Source: Betaproteobacteria bacterium (lineage in GTDB: Bacteria; Pseudomonadota; Gammaproteobacteria; Burkholderiales; Burkholderiaceae_C). Taken from it: a stretch of DNA of 42,871 nt. A program made the translations under genes and the position numbers. The notes beneath the pieces were generated by a model, which saw only the letters and a list, made by a program, of their open reading frames with translations, had not been told where the DNA came from and did no database searches. This document shows, piece by piece, positions 1-8,980 of the stretch. Position 1 is the stretch's first letter. Every line of letters begins with the position of its first letter. The DNA is taken from the NCBI GenBank assembly GCA_009925925.1, contig RFQA01000006.1:1-42871 (forward strand), read 5' to 3'.

Positions 1-2238
1 TTGGCGAAAGCCTTCGGGCTGAACGCTTTGCCTGCTGGCAAGCAAGCATTCGCCGTCATCTGGACCACCACTGCTTGGACCATCCCTGCCAACCAGGCAC
101 TTAACGCCCACCCTGAGCTGGAATACGCGCTGGTGGACACGCCCAAGGGCGTGCTGCTGCTGGGCGCCAGCTTGGTCGAGAAGTGCATGGAGCGTTTCGG
201 CCTGACCGGCACCGTACTGGCGACCGCCAAAGGCGAAGCCCTGCGCGGACAGGTGTTCCGCCACCCGCTGTACGACCTGCCCGCAGACGTGAACGTGGCT
301 GGCAACGCATACAGCTACAAGCGCCTCTCGCCGCTGTACCTGGCCGACTACGTGAGTGACGGCGACGGCACCGGCATCGTGCACTCCTCGCCCGCCTACG
401 GTGTCGATGACTTCAACAGCTGCATCGCCAATGGCCTGAAATACGACCAGATTCTCAACCCCGTATTGGGCAATGGTGTGTACGACACCGAGCTGCCCCT
501 GTTCGGCGGACAGCACATCTGGAAGGCTTGCGCGAACGTCATCGACACTTTGCGCGAACACGGCCGTCTGATGGCCACCGTGGGCATTACCCACAGCTAC
601 CCGCACTGCTGGCGCCACAAGACGCCGGTGATCTACCGCGCGGCCGCCCAGTGGTTCATCCGCATGGACGCCGGTGAGGGTGTATTCACCAGAGACAAAG
701 CGCCCAAGACCTTGCGCCAACTGGCGCTGGATGCCATTGAACAGACCAGCTTCTACCCCGAAAACGGTCGCAGCCGTTTGCGCGACATGATCGCCAACCG
801 CCCAGACTGGTGCATCTCGCGCCAGCGCAGCTGGGGTGTGCCGGTGCCCTTCTTCCTGCACAAAGACAGTGGCGAGCTACACCCCCGCACCATGGAAATC
901 CTGGACCAGGCGGCCGACATCGTGGAGCAAGGCGGCATCGAAGCCTGGAGCCGCGTGTCTGTTGAGGAAATCTTGGGCGCGGCCGACGCACCCAGCTACA
1001 CCAAGAGCACCGACATTTTGGAAGTCTGGTTCGACTCCGGCTCCACCTTCCAGCACGTGCTGCGCGGCAGCCACAAGGATGCCTACGCGGTGCCCCCCTT
1101 CCACGCAGAAGGCCCCGAGGCCGACCTGTACCTCGAAGGCCATGACCAGCACCGCGGCTGGTTCCACAGCTCGCTGTTGCTGGGCTGCGCGCTCTACGAC
1201 CGCGCGCCCTACCGCGGCCTGCTGACCCACGGCTTTGCCACCGACGGCCAGGGCCGAAAAATGAGCAAGTCGCTGGGCAACACCGTCGAGCCGCAAACCA
1301 TTACGAGCAAGATGGGGGCTGAGATCGTGCGCCTGTGGGTGGCCAGCACCGACTACTCCGGTGACCTGAATATCGACGACAAAATCCTGGCCCGCGTGGT
1401 GGACACCTACCGACGGGTGCGCAACACGCTCAAGTTTTTGCTGGCCAACGTCTCTGACTTTGACCCGGTCAAAGACGCGGTGCCCGTCGACCAATTGTTG
1501 GAGATCGACCGTTATGCGTTGGCCCGTGCCGCGCAGTTGCAAGCCGACATCCTGGCGCACTTCAAGGTCTACGAATTCCACCCCGTGGTGAGCAAGCTGC
1601 AGGTGTATTGCAGTGAAGATCTGGGCGCGTTCTACCTGGACGTACTCAAGGACCGCCTCTACACCACAGCAGCCAACAGCCTGGCCCGCCGTTCCGCGCA
1701 AAGCGCGCTGTGGCAGATCACCCAGGCCATGCTGCGCTGGATGGCGCCTTTCCTCAGCTTCACCGCTGAAGAAGCCTGGGCCGTATTGGGCGCCGAGGGC
1801 AAGACACCCGAGGCCACCAAGCTCTCTATCTTCCTGGATGGTTACTCCACCTTTGCCGCGCCGGACGAGGCCTTGCTGGCCAAGTGGGCCCGCATCCGCG
1901 CAGTACGCGAGGCGGTCAACAAAGACATCGAAACCCTGCGTGCCGCAGGCCAGGTGGGCGCCTCCCTGCAAGCCGAGGTGACGCTCACCGTGCCGGCAGA
2001 AGAGTTCGCCTTGCTGAGCAGCTTGGGTGAGGACTTGAAGTTTGTGTTCATTACCAGCGCTATCACTTTGGTAGCTGGTGGCGCACAATCCATCAGCGTT
2101 ACAGCATCCAACAATGTGAAATGCGAGCGCTGCTGGCACTACCGCGCCGACGTTGGGGCAGATGCCGCGCACCCCACCTTGTGCGGCCGTTGCACCAGCA
2201 ATTTGTATGGCTCAGGTGAAGCCCGGAAGTTCGCGTAA
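1..2238 (+). CDS. ileS: Isoleucine-tRNA ligase, C-terminal 745 residues (5' end outside window)
   Basis: Cytoplasmic class I aminoacyl-tRNA synthetase that charges tRNA-Ile; the frame is already open at base 1, so about 200 N-terminal residues with the HIGH motif lie upstream. Visible are the start of the CP1 editing domain ([12 protein letters not shown], near residue 22), the catalytic segment [10 protein letters not shown], the KMSKS loop (residues 420-424), the anticodon-binding helical region, and a C-terminal zinc finger CERCWHY followed by CGRC. The stop overlaps the lspA start by one base (TAATG), so the two are probably translationally coupled, the usual arrangement in proteobacteria. 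Just before the zinc finger, bases 2059-2104 match the dispersed repeat found elsewhere in this window and encode an [14 protein letters not shown] stretch. Identification is secure. Confidence 0.97.
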   Translation: MAKAFGLNALPAGKQAFAVIWTTTAWTIPANQALNAHPELEYALVDTPKGVLLLGASLVEKCMERFGLTGTVLATAKGEALRGQVFRHPLYDLPADVNVAGNAYSYKRLSPLYLADYVSDGDGTGIVHSSPAYGVDDFNSCIANGLKYDQILNPVLGNGVYDTELPLFGGQHIWKACANVIDTLREHGRLMATVGITHSYPHCWRHKTPVIYRAAAQWFIRMDAGEGVFTRDKAPKTLRQLALDAIEQTSFYPENGRSRLRDMIANRPDWCISRQRSWGVPVPFFLHKDSGELHPRTMEILDQAADIVEQGGIEAWSRVSVEEILGAADAPSYTKSTDILEVWFDSGSTFQHVLRGSHKDAYAVPPFHAEGPEADLYLEGHDQHRGWFHSSLLLGCALYDRAPYRGLLTHGFATDGQGRKMSKSLGNTVEPQTITSKMGAEIVRLWVASTDYSGDLNIDDKILARVVDTYRRVRNTLKFLLANVSDFDPVKDAVPVDQLLEIDRYALARAAQLQADILAHFKVYEFHPVVSKLQVYCSEDLGAFYLDVLKDRLYTTAANSLARRSAQSALWQITQAMLRWMAPFLSFTAEEAWAVLGAEGKTPEATKLSIFLDGYSTFAAPDEALLAKWARIRAVREAVNKDIETLRAAGQVGASLQAEVTLTVPAEEFALLSSLGEDLKFVFITSAITLVAGGAQSISVTASNNVKCERCWHYRADVGADAAHPTLCGRCTSNLYGSGEARKFA
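2059..2104 (+). repeat. Dispersed repeat copy A, inside ileS
   Basis: Reads GCTATCACTTTGGTAGC, then GCGCACAATCC and CAGCGTTACAGC. This follows the shared plan of the window's repeats: a GCTA...TAGC arm pair, GCGCA, then an AGCGCT-like end. It is in frame in ileS, between the anticodon-binding domain and the C-terminal zinc finger. Confidence 0.65.
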
Positions 2239-2762
2239 TGGCCCGCAACAACAAAGGTTTCGGCAAGACCTTCAGCAAGGACTCCGGCAAAAGCAGCGGC
2301 ATGCTGCTGTGGCTGGGTTTGGCCTTTATCTTGCTGCTGGCAGATCAGTTCACCAAAACGCTGATCCTCGGCTATTACCACTTGGGTGACAGCACCTATG
2401 TCACCAGCTTCTTCAATGTGGTCCGGGTGCACAACACCGGCGCTGCGTTTTCGTTTCTGGCGGATGCGGGCGGCTGGCAACGCTGGTTCTTCACGGGACT
2501 GGGCTTTGTGGCAGCAGCGGTCATCGTCTGGCTGCTGCGCTCGCACGCAGGTCAGAAGCTGTTCAGCTTTGCGATGGCCTGCATTCTGGGCGGTGCCATC
2601 GGGAACGTTGTAGACCGCCTGATGCACGGCTATGTGGTGGACTTTCTGGACTTTCACTGGAATGGCATGCACTTTCCGGCCTTCAATGTGGCTGACTGTG
2701 CAATTTCAGTGGGGGCCATGTGCCTGATACTGGACGAACTGTTGCGAGTCAGAAAAACCTGA
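2238..2762 (+). CDS. lspA: Lipoprotein signal peptidase (signal peptidase II)
   Basis: Inner-membrane aspartyl protease that cleaves prolipoprotein signal peptides after lipidation of the +1 cysteine. The 174 residues contain four hydrophobic segments after a basic N-terminus of about 20 residues. The family motifs are present: ADQFTK (35-40), HNTGAAFSF (65-73), GNVVDR with catalytic Asp126, and FNVADC with catalytic Asp153. The ATG overlaps the ileS stop and a GGAAG ribosome-binding site lies 8 bases upstream inside ileS. The length is normal. A lipoprotein encoded in this window (UshA-like, 24827-26464) would be a substrate. Confidence 0.97.
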   Translation: MARNNKGFGKTFSKDSGKSSGMLLWLGLAFILLLADQFTKTLILGYYHLGDSTYVTSFFNVVRVHNTGAAFSFLADAGGWQRWFFTGLGFVAAAVIVWLLRSHAGQKLFSFAMACILGGAIGNVVDRLMHGYVVDFLDFHWNGMHFPAFNVADCAISVGAMCLILDELLRVRKT

Positions 2763-2925
2763 TTTGCGCCACAGCAGGAATAAACTTGCGGTCGCTGAAA
2801 AAGCCGCCCGCTTTGAGGCGGATCAAAGCCAAGAAACCTCGATGGATAAGGGATGACTTAAAATCGGGTCCTACTGGTGTGACCGGCTCTTCCGGTGTTG
2901 CGCACCTCTCGCACCCGAGTCCCCT

Positions 2926-3846
2926 ATGACCACCACAACTAGAAAAACCCTCATCTTGGCCGCCCTGTTGGCGTTGGCTCCTTGTACGGCCTCTTGGGCC
3001 CAAAGTGTGGTCATAGCCCAGAATGCCCAGCCAGCCCCGGAGGCAACACCAGCTGCAAACGCGGTGACCACCAAGTTCGACAAAGCCATCAACAATGATG
3101 AGAACTGGTACTTCTCCTGGGGCTACAGCCGCCAGCAGTACGCACCCTCAGACATCCGGGTGTCCCAACCTGAGCTGGGCAATGACTTCACCATTCGCAA
3201 AGCCAAAGGCAGCGACTTCCCTTCCAGCGTCGGCGACACCATCAGCTCGCTATTCAACCTTGACTTCACCAATCCGCAAGAAAACATCCGGATCGGCAAG
3301 TTCCTCAACCCCGAAAAAACATTTGCGGTTGAACTCAACATCGACCACAGCAAATACAACGTGGACTACGGCCAGACCGTAGCGGTCGATGGCACAGCTC
3401 CGAACGGGATCACGTCGATGGTGGTCACACCGCAGAACTTCAACTACGCACTGCACAACGGCCTGAACCACATCATGATTAACGCGGTCTGGCTGCATCG
3501 CCTGCGGGGCCCGGAGCAAAAGCCGGGTGACTTGCAGCTGATCAGCCGTGTGGGCGCCGGCATCTTGCTGCCCCATGCCGATAACGTGATCTTCGGCAAC
3601 GCCAATGAAGTGGGCCCCAAGAACGAAAACGTCTGCTGCTTCAAGAAGAACGATTGGTGGCAAATCAACGGCTGGACTGCAGGTGTAGAGGTCGGCCTGC
3701 GTTACCGCGTGTACAAATCCATGTACGTCGAACTGACCAACAAAATTGCCTACGGTGTGCTGCGTGGTGTGCCGGTCTACAAGGGCACAGCCGATCAGGA
3801 ACTCTGGATGAACGAGCAGGTGCTTTCCGCAGGCTTCTTGTTCTAA
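2926..3846 (+). CDS. Outer-membrane beta-barrel protein of unknown function
   Basis: 306 residues. The N-terminus is a classical signal peptide (basic TTTTRK, hydrophobic LILAALLALAP, probable cleavage after ASWA at residues 22-25). The mature chain alternates polar and aromatic residues (WYFSWGYS, NIRIGKF, AVELNIDHSKY, LISRVGAGILL, GVEVGLRYRVY) and ends in Phe (SAGFLF), the usual C-terminal signature for BAM-dependent insertion. I do not recognise a named family; an OmpW-like or lipid A-modifying barrel is possible but unproven. It sits 163 bases after lspA with no clear ribosome-binding site and is followed by a strong terminator, so it may be monocistronic. Confidence 0.75.
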   Translation: MTTTTRKTLILAALLALAPCTASWAQSVVIAQNAQPAPEATPAANAVTTKFDKAINNDENWYFSWGYSRQQYAPSDIRVSQPELGNDFTIRKAKGSDFPSSVGDTISSLFNLDFTNPQENIRIGKFLNPEKTFAVELNIDHSKYNVDYGQTVAVDGTAPNGITSMVVTPQNFNYALHNGLNHIMINAVWLHRLRGPEQKPGDLQLISRVGAGILLPHADNVIFGNANEVGPKNENVCCFKKNDWWQINGWTAGVEVGLRYRVYKSMYVELTNKIAYGVLRGVPVYKGTADQELWMNEQVLSAGFLF

Positions 3847-3863
3847 AGGGTCAACACCCCAAC

Positions 3864-3898
3864 AAAAAAGGGCACACCACACGGTGTGCCCTTTTTTT
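3864..3898. terminator. Bidirectional intrinsic terminator
   Basis: A perfect 9 bp stem GGGCACACC / GGTGTGCCC with an ACAC loop is flanked by six A on the left and seven T on the right. It serves both the barrel-protein gene on the plus strand and the convergent quinone oxidoreductase on the minus strand. Confidence 0.93.
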
Positions 3899-3910
3899 AT
3901 TCATCTGGCT

Positions 3911-4906
3911 TTACAGGGTCAGAATAGTGCAGCCCGTCGTCAGGCGGGCTTCCAGGTCTTTATGGGCCTGTTGCACATCCTCCAGGGCATAGCGCTGGGC
4001 GATGTGGATCTTGACTTTTCCACTCAGCACAACGTCAAACAGGTCGTCCGCCATGGCCTGTGTGCTTTCGCGGGTGGCAATGTGGGTGAACAGGGTTTGG
4101 CGTGTCACATAGATGGACCCTTTGGGCCCGAGGATGCCGGGCGAGAACGGTGCTACGGGGCCGGAGGCATTGCCGAAGCTGGCCATCAAGCCGAAGGGGG
4201 CCAGACAGTCCAGCGACTTGTCCCAGGTGTCTTTGCCCACCGAGTCGTACACCACCTTCACCCCTTTGCCGCCTGTGATCTCCTTGACACGGGCCGCAAA
4301 GTCCTCTGCTCTGTAATTGATAGCATGCTCCGCACCATTGGCGAGCGCCAGAGCACATTTTTCTTCCGAACCGGCAGTCGCAATCAGGCGCAAGCCCAGC
4401 GCCTTGGCCCACTGGCAGGCAATCAGCCCCACCCCACCTGCGGCCGCATGGAAGAGCACAAAGTCGCCGGCCTGCAAGCCGCCTTGAGGCAGCGTGCGCT
4501 TGAGCAGGTACTGAGCGGTCAGGCCCTTGAGCATCATGGCGGCACCGGTGTCGAAACTGATGCCGTCAGGCAGCTTGCACACGCACTTGGCAGGCATCAC
4601 CCGTACTTCGCAGTAGCTGCCCGGCGGCTGGCTGGCGTAGGCGGCGCGGTCGCCCACCTTGAGATGACTCACGCCCTCGCCCACTGCTTCAATCACGCCC
4701 GCTGCTTCCATACCCAACTGCACCGGCAGATTCATGGGGTACAGGCCGGAGCGCTGGTACACGTCGATGAAGTTCAGCCCCACCGCATGGTGGCGGATGC
4801 GCACCTCACCGGGGCCGGGTTCGCCCACGGTGACCTGCACCAACTGCAGCTGTTCGGGGCCGCCATGCTGGGCGATGTGAATGGCGCGGGAAGTCACTGA
4901 ACTCAT
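3911..4906 (-). CDS. qor: NADPH:quinone oxidoreductase (zinc-independent MDR superfamily)
   Basis: 331 residues. Reduces quinones or related enones with NADPH in the cytoplasm. The GroES-like half carries the family pattern GLNFIDVYQRSGLYP and GMEAAGVIEAVGEGV. The Rossmann half has AAAGGVGLIACQWAKALG for cofactor binding. No structural zinc cysteines are present, as expected for quinone oxidoreductases. The start ATG (complement of 4904-4906) was chosen because GGAGA lies 7 bases upstream and the family N-terminus begins there; a longer open frame exists but is unsupported. It diverges from the EamA transporter gene. A weak copy of the dispersed repeat (4308-4354) lies inside, within the AEHAINYRAED segment. 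Confidence 0.92.
   Translation of the reverse strand: MSSVTSRAIHIAQHGGPEQLQLVQVTVGEPGPGEVRIRHHAVGLNFIDVYQRSGLYPMNLPVQLGMEAAGVIEAVGEGVSHLKVGDRAAYASQPPGSYCEVRVMPAKCVCKLPDGISFDTGAAMMLKGLTAQYLLKRTLPQGGLQAGDFVLFHAAAGGVGLIACQWAKALGLRLIATAGSEEKCALALANGAEHAINYRAEDFAARVKEITGGKGVKVVYDSVGKDTWDKSLDCLAPFGLMASFGNASGPVAPFSPGILGPKGSIYVTRQTLFTHIATRESTQAMADDLFDVVLSGKVKIHIAQRYALEDVQQAHKDLEARLTTGCTILTL
4308..4354 (+). repeat. Possible degenerate dispersed repeat copy, inside qor
   Basis: Contains GCTCTGTAATTGATAGC, then CCGCACCATTGG and GAGCGCCAGAGC, which resembles the repeat plan with several mismatches. The encoded residues are also typical of quinone oxidoreductases and no length change is evident, so chance similarity is possible. 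Confidence 0.35.
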
Positions 4907-5015
4907 GGTTTTGTCTCCATCGATGGTGGTTGTTATGAACGCACAACATGGTGCCAGAAATCGGCAACAACCGCAGGCCGGCGACAGCTTTGCACTCCTT
5001 GCTACAGTGCAGGCC

Positions 5016-5918
5016 ATGACTCAACGCCTGACCCCGACCGCCGCCCTCCTGTTGGTGATTCCTCCCCTGATGTGGTCCGGCAATGCAGTGGTAGGCCGTA
5101 TGGTGGCGCCGCTGATTTCGCCTATGACGCTCAACCTGCTGCGCTGGGCCATTGCTTTCCTGATTTTGCTGCCCCTGGCCAGCCGCGTGCTGCGCGCCAA
5201 CAGCGGTTTGTGGCCGCAATGGAAACGGTTTGCCCTGCTCAGCCTGTTCAGCATCGGTGGATACAACGCACTCTTGTATCTGGCGCTGAACACCTCCACC
5301 GCCATCAACGTCACGCTGGTGGGTGCCAGCACACCGGTGTGGATGCTGCTCATCGGCCGCTTGCTGTTCAAGGCACCGGTATCGCGCAAACAACTGTTGG
5401 GCGCGGTGCTGTCCATAGGAGGCGTGCTGCTCGTGCTGGGCCGTGGGGACTGGCAGGTCATCACCCATCTGCGCCTGGTGCCTGGTGATTTGTATGTGCT
5501 GCTGGCGTCCATCGGCTGGGCCGCCTACAGCTGGTTGTTGGCCCACCCCACCCCCGAGTCCGAAGAAATCCGCTCCGACTGGTCCACGTTCTTGATGGGG
5601 CAGATTGTGTTCGGGCTGGGCTGGTCTCTGGCGTTTACCAGTGGTGAATGGCTGCTCACTCCCGCACACATCGACTGGAGCCTCGGGCTTGCCGCCGCAC
5701 TGGCCTTTATTGCATTGGGGCCCGCGGTCATTGCCTATGGCACTTGGGGGGCCGGCGTCTCTCGTGCGGGCCCTGCGGTAGCGGGGTTCTTCATCAACCT
5801 CACGCCCTTGTTCACGGCAGTGCTGTCATCCATATTTTTGGGTGAGGCACCCAAGCTGTACCACGCGCTGGCCTTTGTGCTCATCGTCTCCGGCATTGTT
5901 CTCTCTTCCCGCAAGTAA
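5016..5918 (+). CDS. EamA-family (DMT superfamily) metabolite exporter
   Basis: 300 residues with about ten hydrophobic segments arranged as two EamA repeats. The first begins near PPLMWSGNAVVGRMVAP and the second near LASIGWAAYSWLLAHP; the last helices carry GPAVAGFFINLTPLFTAVLS, the usual EamA C-terminal signature. Such inner-membrane proteins export amino acids, nucleosides or other small metabolites; the substrate cannot be told from sequence. The start at 5016 gives the expected family N-terminus (TPTAALLLVIPP); earlier in-frame ATGs exist but would overlap the divergent qor start. The GH13 gene follows after 6 bases, so the two are probably cotranscribed. Confidence 0.88.
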   Translation: MTQRLTPTAALLLVIPPLMWSGNAVVGRMVAPLISPMTLNLLRWAIAFLILLPLASRVLRANSGLWPQWKRFALLSLFSIGGYNALLYLALNTSTAINVTLVGASTPVWMLLIGRLLFKAPVSRKQLLGAVLSIGGVLLVLGRGDWQVITHLRLVPGDLYVLLASIGWAAYSWLLAHPTPESEEIRSDWSTFLMGQIVFGLGWSLAFTSGEWLLTPAHIDWSLGLAAALAFIALGPAVIAYGTWGAGVSRAGPAVAGFFINLTPLFTAVLSSIFLGEAPKLYHALAFVLIVSGIVLSSRK

Positions 5919-5924
5919 GCATCC

Positions 5925-7670
5925 ATGAACGCCCTCACACGCACCGGCACCGCCTGGTGGAAACACAGCACTGTTTACCAGATATACCCCCGCTCGTTCG
6001 CGGACAGCAATGGCGACGGCATCGGCGATCTGCCGGGCATTACGTCCCGCTTGGACCATCTGCAAACGCTCGGTGTCGATGTGGTGTGGCTCTCGCCCAT
6101 CTACAGCTCGCCCAACGACGACAACGGCTACGACATCTCGGACTACCACAACATCATGGCCGAGTTCGGCACGCTGGCCGATTTCGACACCATGTTGGCG
6201 GCCATGCATGCACGCGGCATCAAGCTCATGATGGACCTGGTGGTCAACCACAGCTCGGACGAGCACCATTGGTTCACCGAAGCGCGCAAAAGCCGCGACA
6301 ACACTTACCACGACTACTACATCTGGCGCGAGCCGCAGGCGGACGGATCACCCCCCACCAACTGGGAAGCCGCGTTCACCGGTTCCGTGTGGGAGTGGAA
6401 CGAGCCCACCGGCGAGTACTACATGCACATGTTCAGCAAAAAACAGCCGGACCTGAACTGGGAGAACCCTGCGCTGCGCCAGGAGGTGTATGCCCTCATG
6501 CGCTTCTGGCTGGACCGCGGGGTGGACGGTTTCCGCATGGACGTCATCAACATGATCTCCAAGCCCTGGAATGCCGATGGCAGCCTGCCGCAAGCGCCGG
6601 TGGTACGCGAAGGCTTTTTGCAGCCGGGTTTCGCCCTGAGCTGCAACGGCCCCAAACTGGGTGAATTCCTGCGCGAAATGCGCGAACAGGTGCTGGACCA
6701 TTACGACACCATCACCGTGGGCGAGGCACCGCTGGCCACCATCCGCCAGGGCGTAGAGCTGACCCACGCGCAGGACGGTGCGCTCAACATGTTGTTCCAA
6801 TTCGAGCACATGGATCTGGATTGCATCAGCGGCCACCCCAACGGCAAATGGGCCCTCAAACCTCTGCACTTGCCCGACCTGAAAGCCAGCATGATGCGCT
6901 GGCAAAACGCGCTCGCTGAGCATGGCTGGAACAGCCTGTACTTGTGCAACCACGACCAGCCCCGCCCGGTGTCCCGCTTCGGGGACGACGGTTTTTACCG
7001 GGTGCAAAGCGCCAAAATGCTGGCCACCTTTTTGCACGGTTTTCAGGGCACGCCCTATGTGTACCAGGGCGAAGAGCTGGGCATGACGAACGTGCAGTTC
7101 CCAAGCATCGAGGACTACCAGGACATCGAGATCCGCAATATGTACCGCGTGGCCGTGCACGAGCGCGGCCAGGACCCGCGGCAAGTGATGCAATCCATCT
7201 GGGCCAAGGGCCGGGACAACGCGCGTACCCCCATGCAGTGGAGCGATAGCCCGAACGCAGGCTTCACCACCGGTACCCCTTGGCTGGCGCTGAACCCGCG
7301 CTACCCGGAGATCAATGCAGCCCAAGCTGTAGCCGATGCAGACTCGGTGTTCCACCACTACCGGAAGTTGATTGCCCTGCGCAAGCAGGAGCCTTTGCTG
7401 GTGCACGGCCGCACCGAGATGCTGCTGCCGGAGCACCCCCACGTGGTGGCTTACTTGCGGACCGCAGAGATCGACAGTGTCCGTCTGCTGGTGCTGTGCA
7501 ACTTCAGCGCCGAGCCACAAACCGTGGTGTGGGATGGTGCGTTGAAGTTCGAAACCGCAGAGCTGTTGCTGGGCAACTATCCGACAAACACCGCCGAACT
7601 GGCTCAGCAGCTGCAGAGTCCGACACTGCGCCCCTATGAGGCACTACTGGTCAAGCTGCACCTTCACTGA
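5925..7670 (+). CDS. GH13 alpha-glucosidase, oligo-1,6-glucosidase type
   Basis: 581 residues, cytoplasmic (no signal peptide). The (beta/alpha)8 barrel starts at WWKHSTVYQIYPRSF. GH13 regions are all present: DLVVNHSSDEH (region I), GFRMDVINM (region II, nucleophile Asp206), ITVGEAP (acid/base Glu267), NHDQPR (Asp344), and the QPDLNWEN element that marks oligo-1,6-glucosidase relatives. The residue after the nucleophile is Val207; in this subfamily Val goes with alpha-1,6 cleavage and Thr with alpha-1,4 (established), so isomaltose-type substrates are likely. Trehalose-6-phosphate hydrolase or a transglucosylase is the main alternative. No sugar transporter is adjacent. It converges directly on the MFS gene with no spacer. 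Confidence 0.93.
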   Translation: MNALTRTGTAWWKHSTVYQIYPRSFADSNGDGIGDLPGITSRLDHLQTLGVDVVWLSPIYSSPNDDNGYDISDYHNIMAEFGTLADFDTMLAAMHARGIKLMMDLVVNHSSDEHHWFTEARKSRDNTYHDYYIWREPQADGSPPTNWEAAFTGSVWEWNEPTGEYYMHMFSKKQPDLNWENPALRQEVYALMRFWLDRGVDGFRMDVINMISKPWNADGSLPQAPVVREGFLQPGFALSCNGPKLGEFLREMREQVLDHYDTITVGEAPLATIRQGVELTHAQDGALNMLFQFEHMDLDCISGHPNGKWALKPLHLPDLKASMMRWQNALAEHGWNSLYLCNHDQPRPVSRFGDDGFYRVQSAKMLATFLHGFQGTPYVYQGEELGMTNVQFPSIEDYQDIEIRNMYRVAVHERGQDPRQVMQSIWAKGRDNARTPMQWSDSPNAGFTTGTPWLALNPRYPEINAAQAVADADSVFHHYRKLIALRKQEPLLVHGRTEMLLPEHPHVVAYLRTAEIDSVRLLVLCNFSAEPQTVVWDGALKFETAELLLGNYPTNTAELAQQLQSPTLRPYEALLVKLHLH

Positions 7671-8837
7671 TCAAGCCGCCTTTTCCGGCACAAAACGGGC
7701 ACTGAGGGCGAGGATGGTGGCAGCCACCACCACCACCGCCATGGCAGCGGTCAGTGATGCGTGCTGCGCGATCACGCCTATCAGCGGCGGGCCGACCATG
7801 AAGCCGGCATAGCCGATGGACGAGACTGCTGCAATCGCCGCAGCCGGCGTGGTGCCCGGTACGCGGCTCGCTGCGCCGTAGAGGATGGGAACAATCATGG
7901 CCAGCCCCGCACCCACCAGCCCGCAGCCCACGATGGCCACCCATGGCTGCCCGACGATGAGCACCACCGCCATGGACACAGCGGTAATGGTGCCGCTCAC
8001 CTGCAGCAGCCGCTGCTCGCTATGGCGAGCCCGCAGCCGGTCGGCGGCAAAGCGCATCACCGCCATGGCCCCGGCACAGGCGGAGTAGCCCAAGGCCGCT
8101 AGCTCGTGCGGCATGCGCACCTCCTGCTGCAGGTAGAGCACACACCAGTCAAACATCACACCCTCGGCACTCATGCCTGCAAAGGTAAGCAAACCCATGA
8201 TGAGCAAGGCGCCACGCGGCCAGGTGAAATGCACTTTGGGTTTTGCGCTGGGCGCTGGCGTAGGCAGCATCCAGCGCGAGCCCCCCAGAATGCACAGCGC
8301 CACCAACAAGGCCACCACCGACAACTGCCAGGAGGCAGGTACCCCGGCGCGCAACAGGCCGGACGCCAGCGCCGCACCACCCATGGCCCCCACGCTGAAC
8401 ATGCCATGCAAGCTGCCCATGATGGGCCGCCCGCCTGCTGTCTCCAGCACCGAGCCTTCGGTATTGATGGCCACGTCGTACACGCTGAGCGAAGCACCAA
8501 ACACCAGCATGGACGCCAACACCCACGGCAGCCCCGGCCAATGCAACACCATGCTCAACATGGCAGCCATCACCACCGCACAAGCCGCCGCCGCATTGCG
8601 CGCGCCCAGCCGGCCGATCACCCGGCCCGCGAAGAACAATGCAGCAATCGCCCCCAGCGCGGCTGCCACCAGCACCAGTGAGAGGGCTGCCTCACCCAAG
8701 TCGTACTGCCGCTTGACGGACGGAATGTGCACGCCCCACACCGCGCTGAAGACGCCCAGCACGGTAAACAGCCCCCGCGTCGCCCAAATGGCGTGGCGGA
8801 TTTGCGCGGGCGTGCCGTGATGTTCAGTGGTATGCAT
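7671..8837 (-). CDS. MFS transporter (YbjJ-like)
   Basis: 388 residues with about twelve hydrophobic segments and an MFS signature between helices 2 and 3 (AGRVIGRLGARN). The pattern SVYDVAINTEGSVLE and GSLHGMFSVGAMGG resembles YbjJ-type MFS proteins of unknown substrate. The start at 8837 has a clear GGAGG 8 bases upstream; an upstream in-frame start lacks a site. The gene diverges from an AraC regulator, and a 21 bp near-palindrome lies 24-44 bases before its start, so the regulator probably controls it. The stop abuts the GH13 stop on the other strand. Confidence 0.88.
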   Translation of the reverse strand: MHTTEHHGTPAQIRHAIWATRGLFTVLGVFSAVWGVHIPSVKRQYDLGEAALSLVLVAAALGAIAALFFAGRVIGRLGARNAAAACAVVMAAMLSMVLHWPGLPWVLASMLVFGASLSVYDVAINTEGSVLETAGGRPIMGSLHGMFSVGAMGGAALASGLLRAGVPASWQLSVVALLVALCILGGSRWMLPTPAPSAKPKVHFTWPRGALLIMGLLTFAGMSAEGVMFDWCVLYLQQEVRMPHELAALGYSACAGAMAVMRFAADRLRARHSEQRLLQVSGTITAVSMAVVLIVGQPWVAIVGCGLVGAGLAMIVPILYGAASRVPGTTPAAAIAAVSSIGYAGFMVGPPLIGVIAQHASLTAAMAVVVVAATILALSARFVPEKAA

Positions 8838-8860
8838 AAATAACCTCCAGCACAAAAATA

Positions 8861-8881
8861 GCGAAATTCTTAGAATGTCGC
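8861..8881. promoter_or_regulatory. Near-palindrome, candidate operator between MFS and AraC genes
   Basis: A 21 bp inverted repeat with outer arms GCGA/TCGC and inner arms ATTCT/AGAAT around a single central base, with one mismatched pair. It lies in the 143 bp divergent intergenic region, close to the MFS gene. Its symmetry suits a dimeric regulator; AraC proteins usually prefer direct repeats, so another regulator is possible. Confidence 0.5.
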
Positions 8882-8980
8882 CTGGGGCCCGCGCAAACAA
8901 CGACTGGTGAAAACAGGTTTCTCATAGGTATAGCGTAATCAGCGGGCTGCTACTCTCCGCCGGAATTCGATACCACTCCC

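Noticed and set aside
877-2172. Long open frame on the minus strand across ileS
   Set aside because: Antisense to a clear synthetase; low-complexity, composition typical of GC-rich shadow frames, no domain.
2801-2820. CCGCC/GGCGG hairpin after lspA as a terminator
   Set aside because: Five-bp stem without a T-tract.
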